DNA of 64,000 nucleotides from Corallium rubrum (lineage: Eukaryota > Cnidaria > Anthozoa > Scleralcyonacea > Coralliidae). Of this stretch, positions 17,324 to 28,252 are shown one piece after another; the first letter of the stretch is position 1; each line of letters starts with the position of its first letter. The stretch covers positions 62,304,285-62,368,284 of the forward strand of contig OZ035997.1 of the NCBI GenBank assembly GCA_964035015.1. Direction: 5' to 3'. A program made the position numbers and the translations under genes. Under the pieces are notes generated by a model. That model searched no databases. It worked only from the letters and a program-made list of their open reading frames with translations, and was not told the origin of the DNA.

Positions 17324-18560
17324 CCAGAAATTTGGGACAAGATGGTGGCGCGCGTGCGTGTTAAGGACAATAATAATGGAGATTCTCAACAGTAAATAAT
17401 GAAGGAGAGCACATAATAATTCAAATTTTGCTTAAACAGTGACATATTTCTTCTTTGCCCGACTCCATTTGACCTCAGCATGGACTAAGGACGACAAAGC
17501 ACTTGCCTAGCTCGTCTTATTTTTGCACTGAAAGCGCCACTATCCATAGTGTTAGCCATAGTAATCTTTGCATACAGGTTCTAGAAATTGGCCAAATTGG
17601 CCAACAACGTTACGGGCGATGCGAAGTGCCCGGCTCGCGTTGCATTCGGCATGAGTCAGTCTACTTCGAGAGCACATAAAGGTACTCATATGTCTCTAGC
17701 ATAGTTCTTCCAAAAGCGTTTGAACTTGCTTGATTTCACCGTCCTTATCGTCGTTTACAGATTGTTTATATATATACATGCATGCACGATTTAGGCGAAT
17801 TCTAAAGAACTGAATGACCTGAATAATGAGAAACACTAGAATACAGTAGAATCACATTCATTAGAAATTCTAGAATACACAATTATATTATAAGGCGAAT
17901 GTAGCCGCTGACCGAGAGCAGCGGCACAAATCATGGCGAGAAATAATGGTCACGCATGCGCGCAATGCATGCCCACTTACAAAAATTTTGACTAGAAAAG
18001 TTCTGCAAGATTAATAGGACTTACATAGAGGATGAGTGAAACAATCGTCGTAGCAGTGTCAATTTTTAAATTATTTCAAATGTTTCAATCTGAATCGTAT
18101 AGTGCAACACATCTGCGATATAAATATCATGAGCGATATGCCACAGATATTAAATCCGTTGCGGTTTTTGATATACTATTTTGAGCACAAGTCTAACAGA
18201 AGCCAATATGGCGAATACGCAAATCCTACCAACCTTGCTGCTCACGTTATCGAAAATAAAACAGAGGTATACTATTTCCGTACAAGTTTCGATCTGATTC
18301 GGCTACTATAAAGATCCGTCTTTTCGATGATTTTCTTCATTTCTAGCCTGTATTTGTCGTTGTTGCGGTTTTCAATCTCAAAGCTTCAGTATTTGCTGAT
18401 CATTGAATGAAGATTTCATCCAACATTGCATAAATTAGTTGTTCTCTTTTCTTCTGAGACGCGGAACTGTGACGACCGCACGACATAGGTACTAGTTTAA
18501 TAGGGCTTTAGCTCCGCCTCTCTATGTCCACCATTTCTCGCCATGGACCTAAATTTCTGG
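17324..18560. mobile_element. DNA transposon family R, copy A, with a nested insertion
   Basis: Begins CCAGAAATTTGGG after TA and ends CTAAATTTCTGG before TA: short terminal inverted repeats with an apparent TA target duplication. About 620 bp match copy B at 22518-23510 in the same orientation (shared landmarks TGGTGGCGCGCGTGCGT, GGAGATTCTCAACAGTAAATA, GACCGAGAGCAGCGGCACAAA). The 614-bp segment 17932-18545 is absent from copy B. No transposase frame. Confidence 0.8.
17932..18545. mobile_element. Element nested in copy A, TIR CATGGCGAGAAAT
   Basis: Bounded by CATGGCGAGAAAT and its complement ATTTCTCGCCATG. Copy B has the uninterrupted sequence CGGCACAAATGACCC at this point, so this is a later insertion. 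No coding capacity recognised. Confidence 0.75.
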
Positions 18561-19013
18561 TAATGTGTTTCTTGTCGGCGTTTTCGCTGGTTTAAATTGA
18601 CAGCAGCTCCTTATTACTTGTTCGAATAGCATCGCCTGACGAGGATTTGGCGCAAAAAGAAAAGTTGTTTTTACTAACCACGTTGTTAAAACCACGTTGT
18701 AAATTATAGCTATACATTGATTCAATAAGATATAAACTGTACTGCTAAAGAGTAGTTTTAGCATGTAAAGAATAGTACACTGTAGACAGATATTTAAACC
18801 TGTTCGAAAGGTACGTGAATCAGCTGTCAATAACTAATTAAATTTTAAATATTGAATTGTAAATATCTGTAATTATTTTTTTTCGGGCCCTATCCTACCA
18901 AATCCTGCTTTCTGACTGGTAAACGAGCGGTCCGTATGCGCCCGTACGGACCGCTCGAGATAATTTTTTTTTAATGTCTTTTATAAGCCGTAAAATTGAT
19001 CGATTTTAACAAC
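18561..19013. other. Non-coding stretch with a GC-rich hairpin
   Basis: No gene seen. It contains a perfect 13-bp inverted repeat, CGAGCGGTCCGTA (18924-18936) with TACGGACCGCTCG (18945-18957) and an 8-bp loop, unusual in this AT-rich context. Confidence 0.6.
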
Positions 19014-19404
19014 TATTTCGCTTGACACAGAAAAAATATATTTAACAGGGAGCTACAGGGATGCAAATGAGTTTTATTATCCAAATGGCTTTGATAACTT
19101 CATGTGAAAACAGCGAATTTTAAAAGAACGCGAGAAAACTGTGAAAAAGCAGAATTTCAGCGAACGACATTTATAAAGTTTTAAACATTATTGCACAACC
19201 ACGTATGAAAACAGTTTAAAACAGTAGGCAAAACTTACATAAACTTGTGAACACAGCGTTTTGAATCACTAAATAAAACTATATAGAAGTATATATAAAA
19301 AAAAAATACCACGAGAAGACAGAAAAGCTGAAACATTTTGATACTAAACTGTCATTCTTCTGTCGTCCAACTCGATATTCAACAAAAACCGCTACAAGTC
19401 TTTA

Positions 19405-20890
19405 GGGAGCAGTCATTATTAATGGTGGGGGATGGACCGGAAGATATTTGGAGGGGCCATGAAAAATTTCAGAGTTGCTAGGGGGGGGGGGGGGGGCTGG
19501 GAATAAAAAGCACAACAAAAAGGGGGGCTACAAAAATAATGTACAATCATCTCACAAAACATCAATTCACTGTCCTGTTAATATATAAACTTCAATAAAC
19601 TTCAACGCCAATATATATATACATGTATATATGTACATACAACTTTAGTGGATGGCTGACCAAGTACACAAGCAGACCGGCTTGGGTTCTTGGGCTGGCT
19701 TGTGTCCACATAAACACTCCCTATTAAGTCGGCCACAATACTGTTATTTGAGTGATCAGTCTGAATCTGATTCTGAATCCAAACAGGTTGGTCATTAATT
19801 CTAACAGCATTGGCAATTGCAGTTTGAAGTGACATTTGTTGCAATTCTGTCTTTCTCTTTTTCTTCAGCTCTTTTCTTTTCCAGTCGGTGACGTTTTGTG
19901 TGTTGTACTGTACTGTTCTATACTGCACTGTGATGTATTGTACTGTATAATTATACTGTACTGTATATATCCACTGTACTGGTACAGAATATACTGGATT
20001 GTAATGTATATACTGTATCGTGATGTACTGCACTGTGTTTTGTATACTGTACTGAGATGTACTGTTATCATTTATAGACCTAGAGGGAAGGGAATTCGAT
20101 GAAATATTACCCCGAGGTATGATATATAGCGAAAGGTCTATAAATGATATATTATATCGAAACATATTAACCTTTCCAAAAAAAGCTGAAATAATGTTAA
20201 TAAAGTTCGCTTAGCTTAACTTTTGTCCACTTTTCATTGTCTGTTTCCATTCTGTTGTCGTCTCAAGTCTTCTGGATACATTGTTTGTTGCTTTCTTTGT
20301 ATTCTCTGAATGGCTGAATCCTTATTTTCTTGTAACCTAACAATCTTCTTGTCAACATCTGAATGTTCAGGCGAAACGCATTCTTGCCTCGCCAAACTCC
20401 GCCATTGTTGACAGCTTCGTGAATCGTCCGTGACATTCACGCGTGGTACACGAACTCGAATATCACGGCCACAGCGGGGTATTCGAGGTTATTATACCCC
20501 GCTGTGGCGGGTAATTCTACGATAAATTAACTGGTCACGTGGTACAAATCAAGCTCTCTGACTGGACAATTTACAGTTGAGATATAATATTACTGCATAT
20601 ACTACACTGTAATGTCAGAGCAAACAAAGGTAACAAAGATGACACTCGGGTCTGTACAAGGCAACCATTTTTGTATGGAAGATAAGTGCTTCTGAGTATT
20701 TACTAGTATACACATTAATATAAATAGATAAATTTAAAATTGCATTGGGCAAGGGGGGTGGGGGGGGGGGGGGGGGGGGGGTGGTCACGTAAATAGAAAA
20801 ACATTTTTGTGGGGGCCATGAAAAATTTCATCAAAGAAAATGAGGGGCTACGAAAAATTTTCCATGTTTTGCGAAATATCTTCCACCCCA
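19405..20890. mobile_element. Insertion with G tracts inside repeat copy 1
   Basis: Absent from the two paralogous copies. It has similar G-rich motifs near both ends in direct orientation (GGGGCCATGAAAAATTTCA at about 19454 and 20814; G runs at 19482-19497 and 20755-20781), a diverged TACTGTACTG-rich tract (19899-20065), a palindromic block with ATTTATAGACCT and its complement (20070-20147) and a CCACAGCGGGGTAT hairpin (20470-20511). No transposase recognised. Confidence 0.5.
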
Positions 20891-21307
20891 AATATCTTCA
20901 AATATTTTGCACATGACAACCTCATGGTGTCTTGTCTTTGAAAAAAGTTTCAAATGGCAATTACTTTTACAAGCATTTTCGTCTTCAAACTCGAATGACC
21001 CACTTTCAATTTCCAACCAGTCAGCCGAGTATTGAAAGCGATTTTCCAAGCGAACAGCCAAAAACGAGCAAGCAACGAAGAAGAACGACGAAGAATCTTA
21101 ATCAACTAAACTTTAAAAACACTAGATCTTCAAGTTTTGACTGCTTTTTTATCACAAAAGAGGTTCCAAGCTTCCCTGTCAGACTGCATGTCGGCAGTTG
21201 TTTACTGTCGAACGATAAACTTTGGACTTTCGAATATCACGTGAACGTCATCGCGATTACGCAATTCAATTATGTTAATTTAGGTAATTAAGTAAATTAC
21301 ATATTAC

Positions 21308-21398
21308 GTATAGGGAAATATTTCCCTCGGTCTCAAAAACGACCCTCGACCTGCGTCCTCAGGTAGTTTTTGAGACCTCGGGAAATATTTCTCTATAC
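21308..21398. repeat. Hairpin at the 3' end of repeat copy 1
   Basis: 33-bp arms 21308-21340 and 21366-21398 (GTATAGGGAAATATTTCCCT / GGGAAATATTTCTCTATAC) with a 25-bp loop; a related palindrome is present in copy 2 at about 25198-25226. Confidence 0.8.
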
Positions 21399-21415
21399 GG
21401 ACCTCCCAGCCGGTA

Positions 21416-21419
<4 letters not shown>

Positions 21420-21461
<42 letters not shown>
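21420..21461. repeat. (TA)n microsatellite
   Basis: Perfect TA run at the end of repeat copy 1; the same position in the other copies also abuts TA-rich sequence. Confidence 0.95.
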
Positions 21462-21464
<3 letters not shown>

Positions 21465-21990
21465 CATTTGAATGAACCTATAATATAAATGCATGGATAC
21501 ATACAGTAGACAGTCAACAACTTCTTAAATAAACAAATAAAATGGAAGATCATGAACCTGGTTCATAACCTACCTGTCCTAAAGAGAAGTAAAAATCTCT
21601 CGTTTGGAAAGAAGAATACATCACACCACATATTACACTACTCATCACAACACGAATTTCATCACATTACATCGCATCCCTATCTCTATCCCCATTCCCA
21701 TGCCCAGTCTAGGCTAGTACGGCCCATGGGTTACCCAAATTGCTTTTGGTTCTCATTGTTGTTGTTACATGTGAACTTTTGATTTGACCGACACATTATG
21801 GCTTGTAGAATACAAATAACTAAATTATCATGCTAAAAAACATATTTTTCCCTTTACTTTATGCAGACTGATGTAACATGTGAAAATTTCGTTTAATAAA
21901 GATTTGCTTTGAATCAATACGTTAACTAGGAATACATAAACCCAATAATCCATCGCCCACTGTCACATTAATTTTCATAAATACCCTCCC

Positions 21991-22021
<31 letters not shown>

Positions 22022-22517
22022 ACACCCACTCCTCCCCCATCGTGATTAGAAAACGCTAATTATTAGTGTTGATGTTTTTCTGTATAAAAATCCGTCAATT
22101 TCAACTCTTTTCGGCAGTTTAAAAAAAAACCCATGCCACCATCTTGTTTTTCCTCTTCTAGTAGGATATGAGCCGATAGCCTGGCAGTAGCGAACCAATC
22201 AGATTACGAAAAAGCTCATATCTGATAGCATGCTATATAATAATTAACATGATACTGAGAGCGGCTGGTCTACGTTTTTATCGTAAGCTTAAACTTTTCG
22301 GCCTTTTATTCGTCAGTTTTCGTTTGCTATTGCTTTTTCCTAGATTTTCGGCTTTCTCCCCCTCAATTGGAGGTTGAGTGTTCTGCTTTATACCTAAACG
22401 TTGATTTGTTTTTGTTCTTTTGGAAAGGATATACATATTCCCCAAATCCCTTTATCAAGTAATTTTTGTCAAGGTTTGACCATCCATTTTGCAATAACTT
22501 TAAATATTTGTTCATTA
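21462..22517. other. No gene seen; poly-C/(CA)n tract inside
   Basis: No coding segment supported. A C run followed by (CA)n lies at about 21985-22026. Confidence 0.6.
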
Positions 22518-23510
22518 CTAGAAATTTGAGTGGAGATGGTGGCGCGCGTGCGTATTAAAGACCATAATAACGGAGATTCTCAACAGTAAATAATAAGGAG
22601 AGCACATAATAATTCAAATTTTGCTTAAACGGTGACATATTTCCTTTTTGCACGACTCCATTTGACTTCAGCATGGACTAAGGAACAGTTAAAACTAAAA
22701 AACATTTGCTTACTTCGACGACAAAGTAATTCCCTAGCTCGTCTTATTTTTGCACTGAAAGCGCCACTATCCATAGTGTTAGCCATTGTAATCTTTGGAA
22801 ACAGGTTCTACAGGGTGTATCAAAAAAAAGGCTACCCTTAGAAAATATAATTAACATTCTTTTCAAATAACCTATTGTATATTGACAGCCCTGGACACCT
22901 CTGAAGTCACGGATGCGTAAAAAACAAATGGTCGTATACACCTGGGAAATTACGATAACTTCTAAACGTATGAAGGAGCATAACTGAAATAAAAATGTTA
23001 ATTATATTCATATCAGTTCGATTAAAAATGGTTCAACTGACCACAGAGCAACGCGTATGTGTCCAGGGCTGTCAATATACAATAGTTTATTTGAAAAGAA
23101 TGTTAATTATATTTTCTAAGGGTAGCCTTTTTTTTGATACACCCTGTAGATATTGGCCAAATTGACCAACAACGTTACCGGCGATGTGAAGTGCCCGACT
23201 CGCGTTGCATTCGGCATGCAGTCAGTCTACTTCGAGAGCTCATAAAGGTCCTCGTTTTTCTCTAGCATAGTACTTCCAAAAGCGTTTGAACTTGCTTGAT
23301 TTCACAGTCCTTATCGTCGTTTACAGGTTGTTTATATATACACACATGCACGATTTAGGCGAATTCTAAAGAACTCAATGACCTGAATAATGAGAAACAC
23401 TAGAATTCAGTAGAATCACACGCATTAGAAATTCTATAATACATAATTATATCATCAGGCGAATATAGTCGCTGACCGAGAGCAGCGGCACAAATGACCC
23501 AAATTTCTGG
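22518..23510. mobile_element. DNA transposon family R, copy B, with a nested MITE
   Basis: Starts CTAGAAATTTGAG after TA and ends CCCAAATTTCTGG before TA. Apart from the 336-bp nested element at 22811-23146, it aligns throughout with copy A (17324-18560). The short frame starting at 23494 crosses its end and is not a gene. Confidence 0.8.
22811..23146. mobile_element. Tc1/mariner-like MITE nested in copy B
   Basis: Long terminal inverted repeats of about 83 bp starting CAGGGTGTATCAAAA (22811-22893 and 23064-23146), flanked by TA on both sides (22809-22810 and 23147-23148). Copy A has the empty site with one TA (GGTTCTAGAAATTGG against GGTTCTA...TAGATATTGG). No transposase frame: a non-autonomous TA-targeting element. 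Confidence 0.85.
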
Positions 23511-23870
23511 TAATGTACCAGTAGCCGAAAGTCTGACCACACCAAATGTGCGATTTGATGGAAACAGATATAGAAACTATTTTGTCAAAATAGGTCTCGC
23601 CGTCTCGGCTTTTCAACTCGCGTGTAATTCGCGTGTAAGTGCAACCGGCTATTTACAGAACTGGAGATTAGAAGGCTCGGGGCCTTCGGAACTCCGTTTG
23701 GGCAAGGAGATCAACTGCATGGTGCATTTTTATGTAGACTGCAGTTAATTGTTTATTATTTAGATAAACTAGCAAAACTACAGCTAAAAGGTTTCTTTAG
23801 TGTAGCATATAATCTTCAATGTCTAAAAGCAAAGTTTAATTTATTGATTTTATTATTTTTGTTGTTTTAG

Positions 23871-24036
23871 GTTGACACCATCGTATATGTTTGCCATTCT
23901 ATTCTTAACTAAACTCCGACCATTTTTTGGTGATGGACCGCTCTGGTACATCGCAGCCGACACTTCCAGTTGCTCTGATTATTGGTGAACAAACCTGTTA
24001 TATATTAACAATTTCCATCCAAAGAAACTGTTTGAG
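23871..24036 (+). CDS. NRF-6-like exon 1 (of those seen), with premature TGA
   Basis: Acceptor TTGTTTTAG, donor GAG|GTATTG. Begins in phase 2 with LTPSYMFAILFLTKLRPFFG and continues through GPLW and a Cys to the WTNLLYINNFHPKKLFE segment. TGA at 23986-23988 replaces the second Trp of the family's WW-T-N-L-L motif (one G-to-A change). Confidence 0.85.
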
Positions 24037-25120
24037 GTATTGGTTTACTGCACTCTAGGAGATGTTCTTTTCTTTTGTTGTAGAAGTTAACTGCATGTAA
24101 AATAATTTCTGTGGGCGACTTTTCTGATTGGCTTAATAGTATTTACACGTAACCAATCCACTTATTACAGTACTTTTTAGGGTAGAGAAATAACGTTTTC
24201 AGGTGTTCCTTTTCGTTTGGTGTCGATGGTTTGGTAATCAGTTAACTTGATTCATCCATTAGTAAATTAGCCTGGTATATAATTGTAAGTCACAATCTTA
24301 GACAAAACGTTTCAACATCTGCTCCACTTTCTATCTTCTTAAATCACTATTGTGATGCTCCGGTCCGTCCCCTTTTTAAATTTAAGTTGGCATAAAGGTT
24401 TAAATATCAACTGCATTACATTTTGGCGCAAGTTGTTAAGTTTCACAATTACTCTTGACTATATAGTTTAACATTCAGTATTCAATATAGTTAGATGGGT
24501 TTGTGATACAGTTTGCGATGTCGTATTAGTTTAGTATAGTATAGTATAGTATAGTATAATCGAAACGAACGTTTTTGTTAACGCAAAGTCTCAGTTTTAC
24601 AAAATTACGATTATTATTACAAGGAGGCTTTCACAGTCATTTAAAGCCAATAGTCAGTAAATTTGGCCAAACATTTGGATTGCGATGCCCTGACAAGTAG
24701 CCGCTGAGTGACTCACGATAGGAAGCTTTATATTGGCGGTGTCACATTTTTGTGCCATCCATAAGCCACGGCCACAAAATCGTAGGCTCTATAGGAACGA
24801 GAATGCAAGCAATATTTTTTATGCCAAGCATTTTTGCGTTTTTTCGACGACGAAATGTTTGTGAAGAAAAGCTAAAAACTACCAGAATGATATCGAACTA
24901 CAACAAGGAACAACACTATACCAGGTATTTTATGCTTAGCTACAATTTGAGTAACTTAATTATTTTTGATGACATATCCAACTCCAAGGATATATATTTA
25001 TTATTGTATATCTGACGAATCGTAAGAAGAGCACGAGGCAGAGCATGTGTTCCGTTTTGGGAGAAAGGGCGCCGTACAAAACCAGATCACTTTTCTTTAA
25101 CTTATTTCTATACGGCGTAA
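24037..25120. other. Intron sequence; short (TAGTA)n tract
   Basis: No further exon recognised. A pentamer TAGTA tract lies at about 24531-24557. Confidence 0.6.
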
Positions 25121-25127
25121 CGGGAGG

Positions 25128-25129
<2 letters not shown>

Positions 25130-25176
<47 letters not shown>

Positions 25177-26160
25177 TTTTTTCCGGCTGGGAGGTCCGTA
25201 TAGAAAAATATTTCTCTATACGGACCAACCAAAATGGTAAATAACATTTTTTTTTTATTAATCCTACGATTTATAATTTACATAATTAGGTAAATTAACA
25301 TAATTAAATTGCGTAATCCAGATGACATTCACGTGACATTCAAAAGCCCAAAGTTTATCGTTCGACAGTAAACAACTGCCGGCATGCAGTCTGACCGGGA
25401 AGCTTGGAATGTATTTTGTGATACCCCCCCCCCCCCCCCCAAAAAAAAATAAACCAAACAAAAAAAACCAAACAAACAACCAAACAAACAAACAAAAACA
25501 AAACAAAAAAAAAACAAACACAAAAAACAACAGTCAAATTTTGAAGATCAAGTGTTTTTAAAGTTTAATTGATAAAGATTCTTCGTCGTTCTTCTTCGTC
25601 GCTTGCTCGTTTTTGGCGGTTCGCTTGGAAAATCGCTTTCAATACTCGGCAGACAGCATGGAAATTGAAAGTGGGTCGTTCGAGTTTGAAGTCGAAAATG
25701 CTTGAAAGAAGCAATTTGAAACTTTTTTCAAAGATATGACACGATGAGGTTGGCACGTGGAACATATTTGACTAAAGGGTAAAGACTTGTAGCGGATTTG
25801 TTGAGTATAGTTGGACAACAGAACAATGACAGTTTAGTATCAAAAGGTTTCAGATTTTTGTCCTCTCGTGGTATGATTTTTTTAATATACATTTCTATAT
25901 ACTTTCATTTAGTGATTCAAAATATTGTGTTCATAAGTTTATGTATGTTTTGCCTATTGTTTTAAACTGTTTTCTTACGTCGTTGAGCAATAATACTTTA
26001 AAACTTTATAAATAATTCGCTCGCAGAAATTTTGCTCTTTCACAGCATTCTCGCTTTCTTTTAAAATTCGCTGTTTTCACACGAAGTTGTCAAAGCCATT
26101 TGGCTAATAAGACTCATTTGCATCCCCATAGCTCTCGATAGTTTTGGAATTCGAAACCGC
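25130..26160 (-). repeat. Interspersed repeat family S, copy 2 (inverted)
   Basis: Reverse complement of copy 1 without the 1.5-kb insertion: TTCCGGCTGGGAGGTCCG (25181-25198), TTATCGTTCGACAGTAAACA, GACTTGTAGCGG, and ending near GCTAATAAGACTCATTTGCAT. Begins with a TA run (25130-25171). A C run plus A/C-rich simple repeat (25426-25525) replaces part of the family sequence. Confidence 0.75.
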
Positions 26161-26680
26161 TCGTCATCATTTATAGTCTACCACGATCGGCGTGTGCGAT
26201 TGTAAGAATTGTGAGCGTGTATAAGATGAAGATACTTGCCAGCGATATTAATATATGACCAATTCAAATTCGTTCCTACGCCACTGCCACCACAAGTATC
26301 CCGATATAATGAAATATTGCTGCTGTGATTACTTGTTAAATTATATAAACAGTTTGTTAATTCTTTGAAAGTTTTCATGGCGATAATGTAATATGTAGGA
26401 CAGCCATTAAACAGCACGTGGTGTGCCCCATTCGGAGAACATTCAATTCTTGATTTTGTTTTCTAATTAATAAAATTAACGTGTTACGCCATTGTATTCT
26501 TATATGATTTAATTAATCAGTTCCTTAGTTTATAAATGACGTGAACCAACAACTTGTTGTCATTGCTAGGATGAAGGCCTGAGTCAACAGGCCGAAAGCT
26601 TAGCAAATAAATATTTTACGTGGTATTTCCACAAATCTTATTTATATAAACAGTTTATGTTGTAAATAATATCTTTGTAG
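26161..26680. other. Intron end with a retroelement-tail motif
   Basis: Contains the tail motif AGGATGAAGGCCTGAG...CAGGCCGAAAGCTTAG (26568-26606): stem GGCCTG/CAGGCC and an outer TTGCTA/TTAGCAA pairing, shared with 29801-29885. No gene seen. Confidence 0.5.
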
Positions 26681-26762
26681 TCCTGCATCGGCCAAACATG
26701 GTATCTAGCAATGATATGCAGTTTTTTGTTATTTCACCAGTATTCATCCTTATTGCATTAAG
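26681..26762 (+). CDS. NRF-6-like exon 2, with a 1-bp deletion
   Basis: Acceptor TCTTTGTAG, donor AAG|GTAAGG. The left part reads SCIGQTWYLA in phase 0; the right part reads NDMQFFVISPVFILIALR one frame off. One missing base near 26708-26711 explains the shift, and only the restored length (83) gives the phase needed by the next exon. Confidence 0.85.
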
Positions 26763-27744
26763 GTAAGGTATTAATATATACTGTTCTGAACAACCCTAGC
26801 TGTTAATATTGTTGCAAGGCTCAATCTACCCTCGATATTTAATTTGTTTAACCTCAAAAGTTATAGGATAAGAATTTGACTTTGCGCATGTGTCGAAGAG
26901 CTACGTAATTCCCACATAAATATAGTAAACATATCTTATTGTTTTACTTATTGACATTACAAGAACTCTGCTGTTATGCAGGACATGACAAATGCATCAT
27001 AATCCCTTCCTTGGATTTCGGGTACATTTAGAGTCCAATTACATGGATCGGGATGGCCCGGTTTACCGGGATAATTTTTAATTGCGATTAAATTGAACGT
27101 GCTAACCTGGTAAGTCAGGATGGTTTCAGGTCGACATTTTCAATTCAATCAAGCAAATAAGAGCAAAGTTACGTTAGTTAAAGTGGAATATAAACCCCAT
27201 TTTTATCGTCTGAATACATTCATAGCGCAAACAGTTGTTCAGTGAAATATTGTTTTGATTGGAGCTATATTCTTCAATGTTTTTTTGCGATTCGTATTTC
27301 TAATATTGTAATGAGATGACGTCTATGTAGGCATTTGGCTTTCTTTCTCTTTTTGGCAAGATAAACTACCTTAGAATTTTTGTGGAAAAACTCATACCAT
27401 GTGGAACATGTTGTTCAAACACACCATTAATGGAAGAATTTTGACATCTCATTACCATTTTGAAAACAAAAATCTCTATAAAGGAAATAAAAGAAATGTT
27501 ATTGTCTTGGCTAATTAGGTAACCTTCGAAAGCGTCTTCACGAAGACTGTTTTATAATTTATATATGTGTCTGCTATGATCACAAAACACACGAAATACA
27601 CAGTCAAGTAAACGAGCACGTATCGGAACGAGTTAAACAGTTGTTCAGCCCGTATATTTTCATCCCAGTTAACTGGGCTGGTCCTCGGCAAACCCGACTA
27701 CCCGCTTGCCATGTACTCGAAACATTGAAAAAGCATATAATTTA
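26763..27744. other. Intron sequence, nothing recognised
   Basis: No exon, repeat boundary or RNA gene that I can support. Confidence 0.55.
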
Positions 27745-27919
27745 TATAGATCGTTTTCATTCACGTGATCGGTTGGCCCCTATTGGGGCGGTGAAACAAT
27801 ACGCAATATTTGAATAAGAATAGAGATAAGATGGTATACCAACATGGCCGCCATTTCACTGTTTTGGTACACCATGCAATGTGGCCGCCGTGACGTCATG
27901 CAGATGAAAACAATCTATA
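27745..27919. mobile_element. 175-bp MITE
   Basis: Terminal inverted repeats TATAGATCGTTTTCAT and ATGAAAACAATCTATA with one mismatch. It contains GCCGCCATTT-rich sequence that forms small frames on both strands, not genes. Confidence 0.7.
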
Positions 27920-28252
27920 GTGCGCGGACTATCCCAGTGTACCGGGCGCGCCCAAAAACCTGGCTGCCCGGCCCACGTAGTCACTAATGACCCTTCATGC
28001 CATGCATTCACTTGGCGAGCGATAGAGCGACGATTCGCGAGGCATGCGATCGCATTCTGGCAATGTTTAAGGTTGATGGAATGTCTACTTAATATCCAAG
28101 ATGTATTCGCCATTCAGCCTACAGGATAGGGAAAGTCACTTATATTTTATGAGCTCATGGTTAATTATCCGAAAGTTTGCACAGTTTAAGTAAAAAAATA
28201 CTTATTCCTTTTATGTCTTTTTTCCCTCCATACTTTTTATTGGAAACAATTT

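Larger units (their letters stand above)
19014..21422 (+). repeat. Interspersed repeat family S, copy 1, interrupted
   Basis: Two segments (about 19014-19404 and 20890-21422) match copy 2 at 25185-26160 (inverted) and copy 3 at 57735-59965 (direct). Shared landmarks: AAACTTGTGAACACA, CTACAAGTCTTTA, CATTTTCGTCTTCAAACTCGA and the end motif CGGACCTCCCAGCCGGTAAATA. The 1.5 kb at about 19405-20890 is absent from the other copies and is an insertion. The short ORFs over it are not conserved and I do not call a gene. Confidence 0.7.

Noticed and set aside
17324-23510. Search for 5' exons of the NRF-6-like gene
   Set aside because: No segment with the expected FFFLSG-type or Cys-rich NRF sequence and splice sites was recognised; they may lie elsewhere or be lost.
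27856-28129. Overlapping 85- and 69-residue frames on opposite strands
   Set aside because: They overlap a MITE and lack any conserved motif or splice context.
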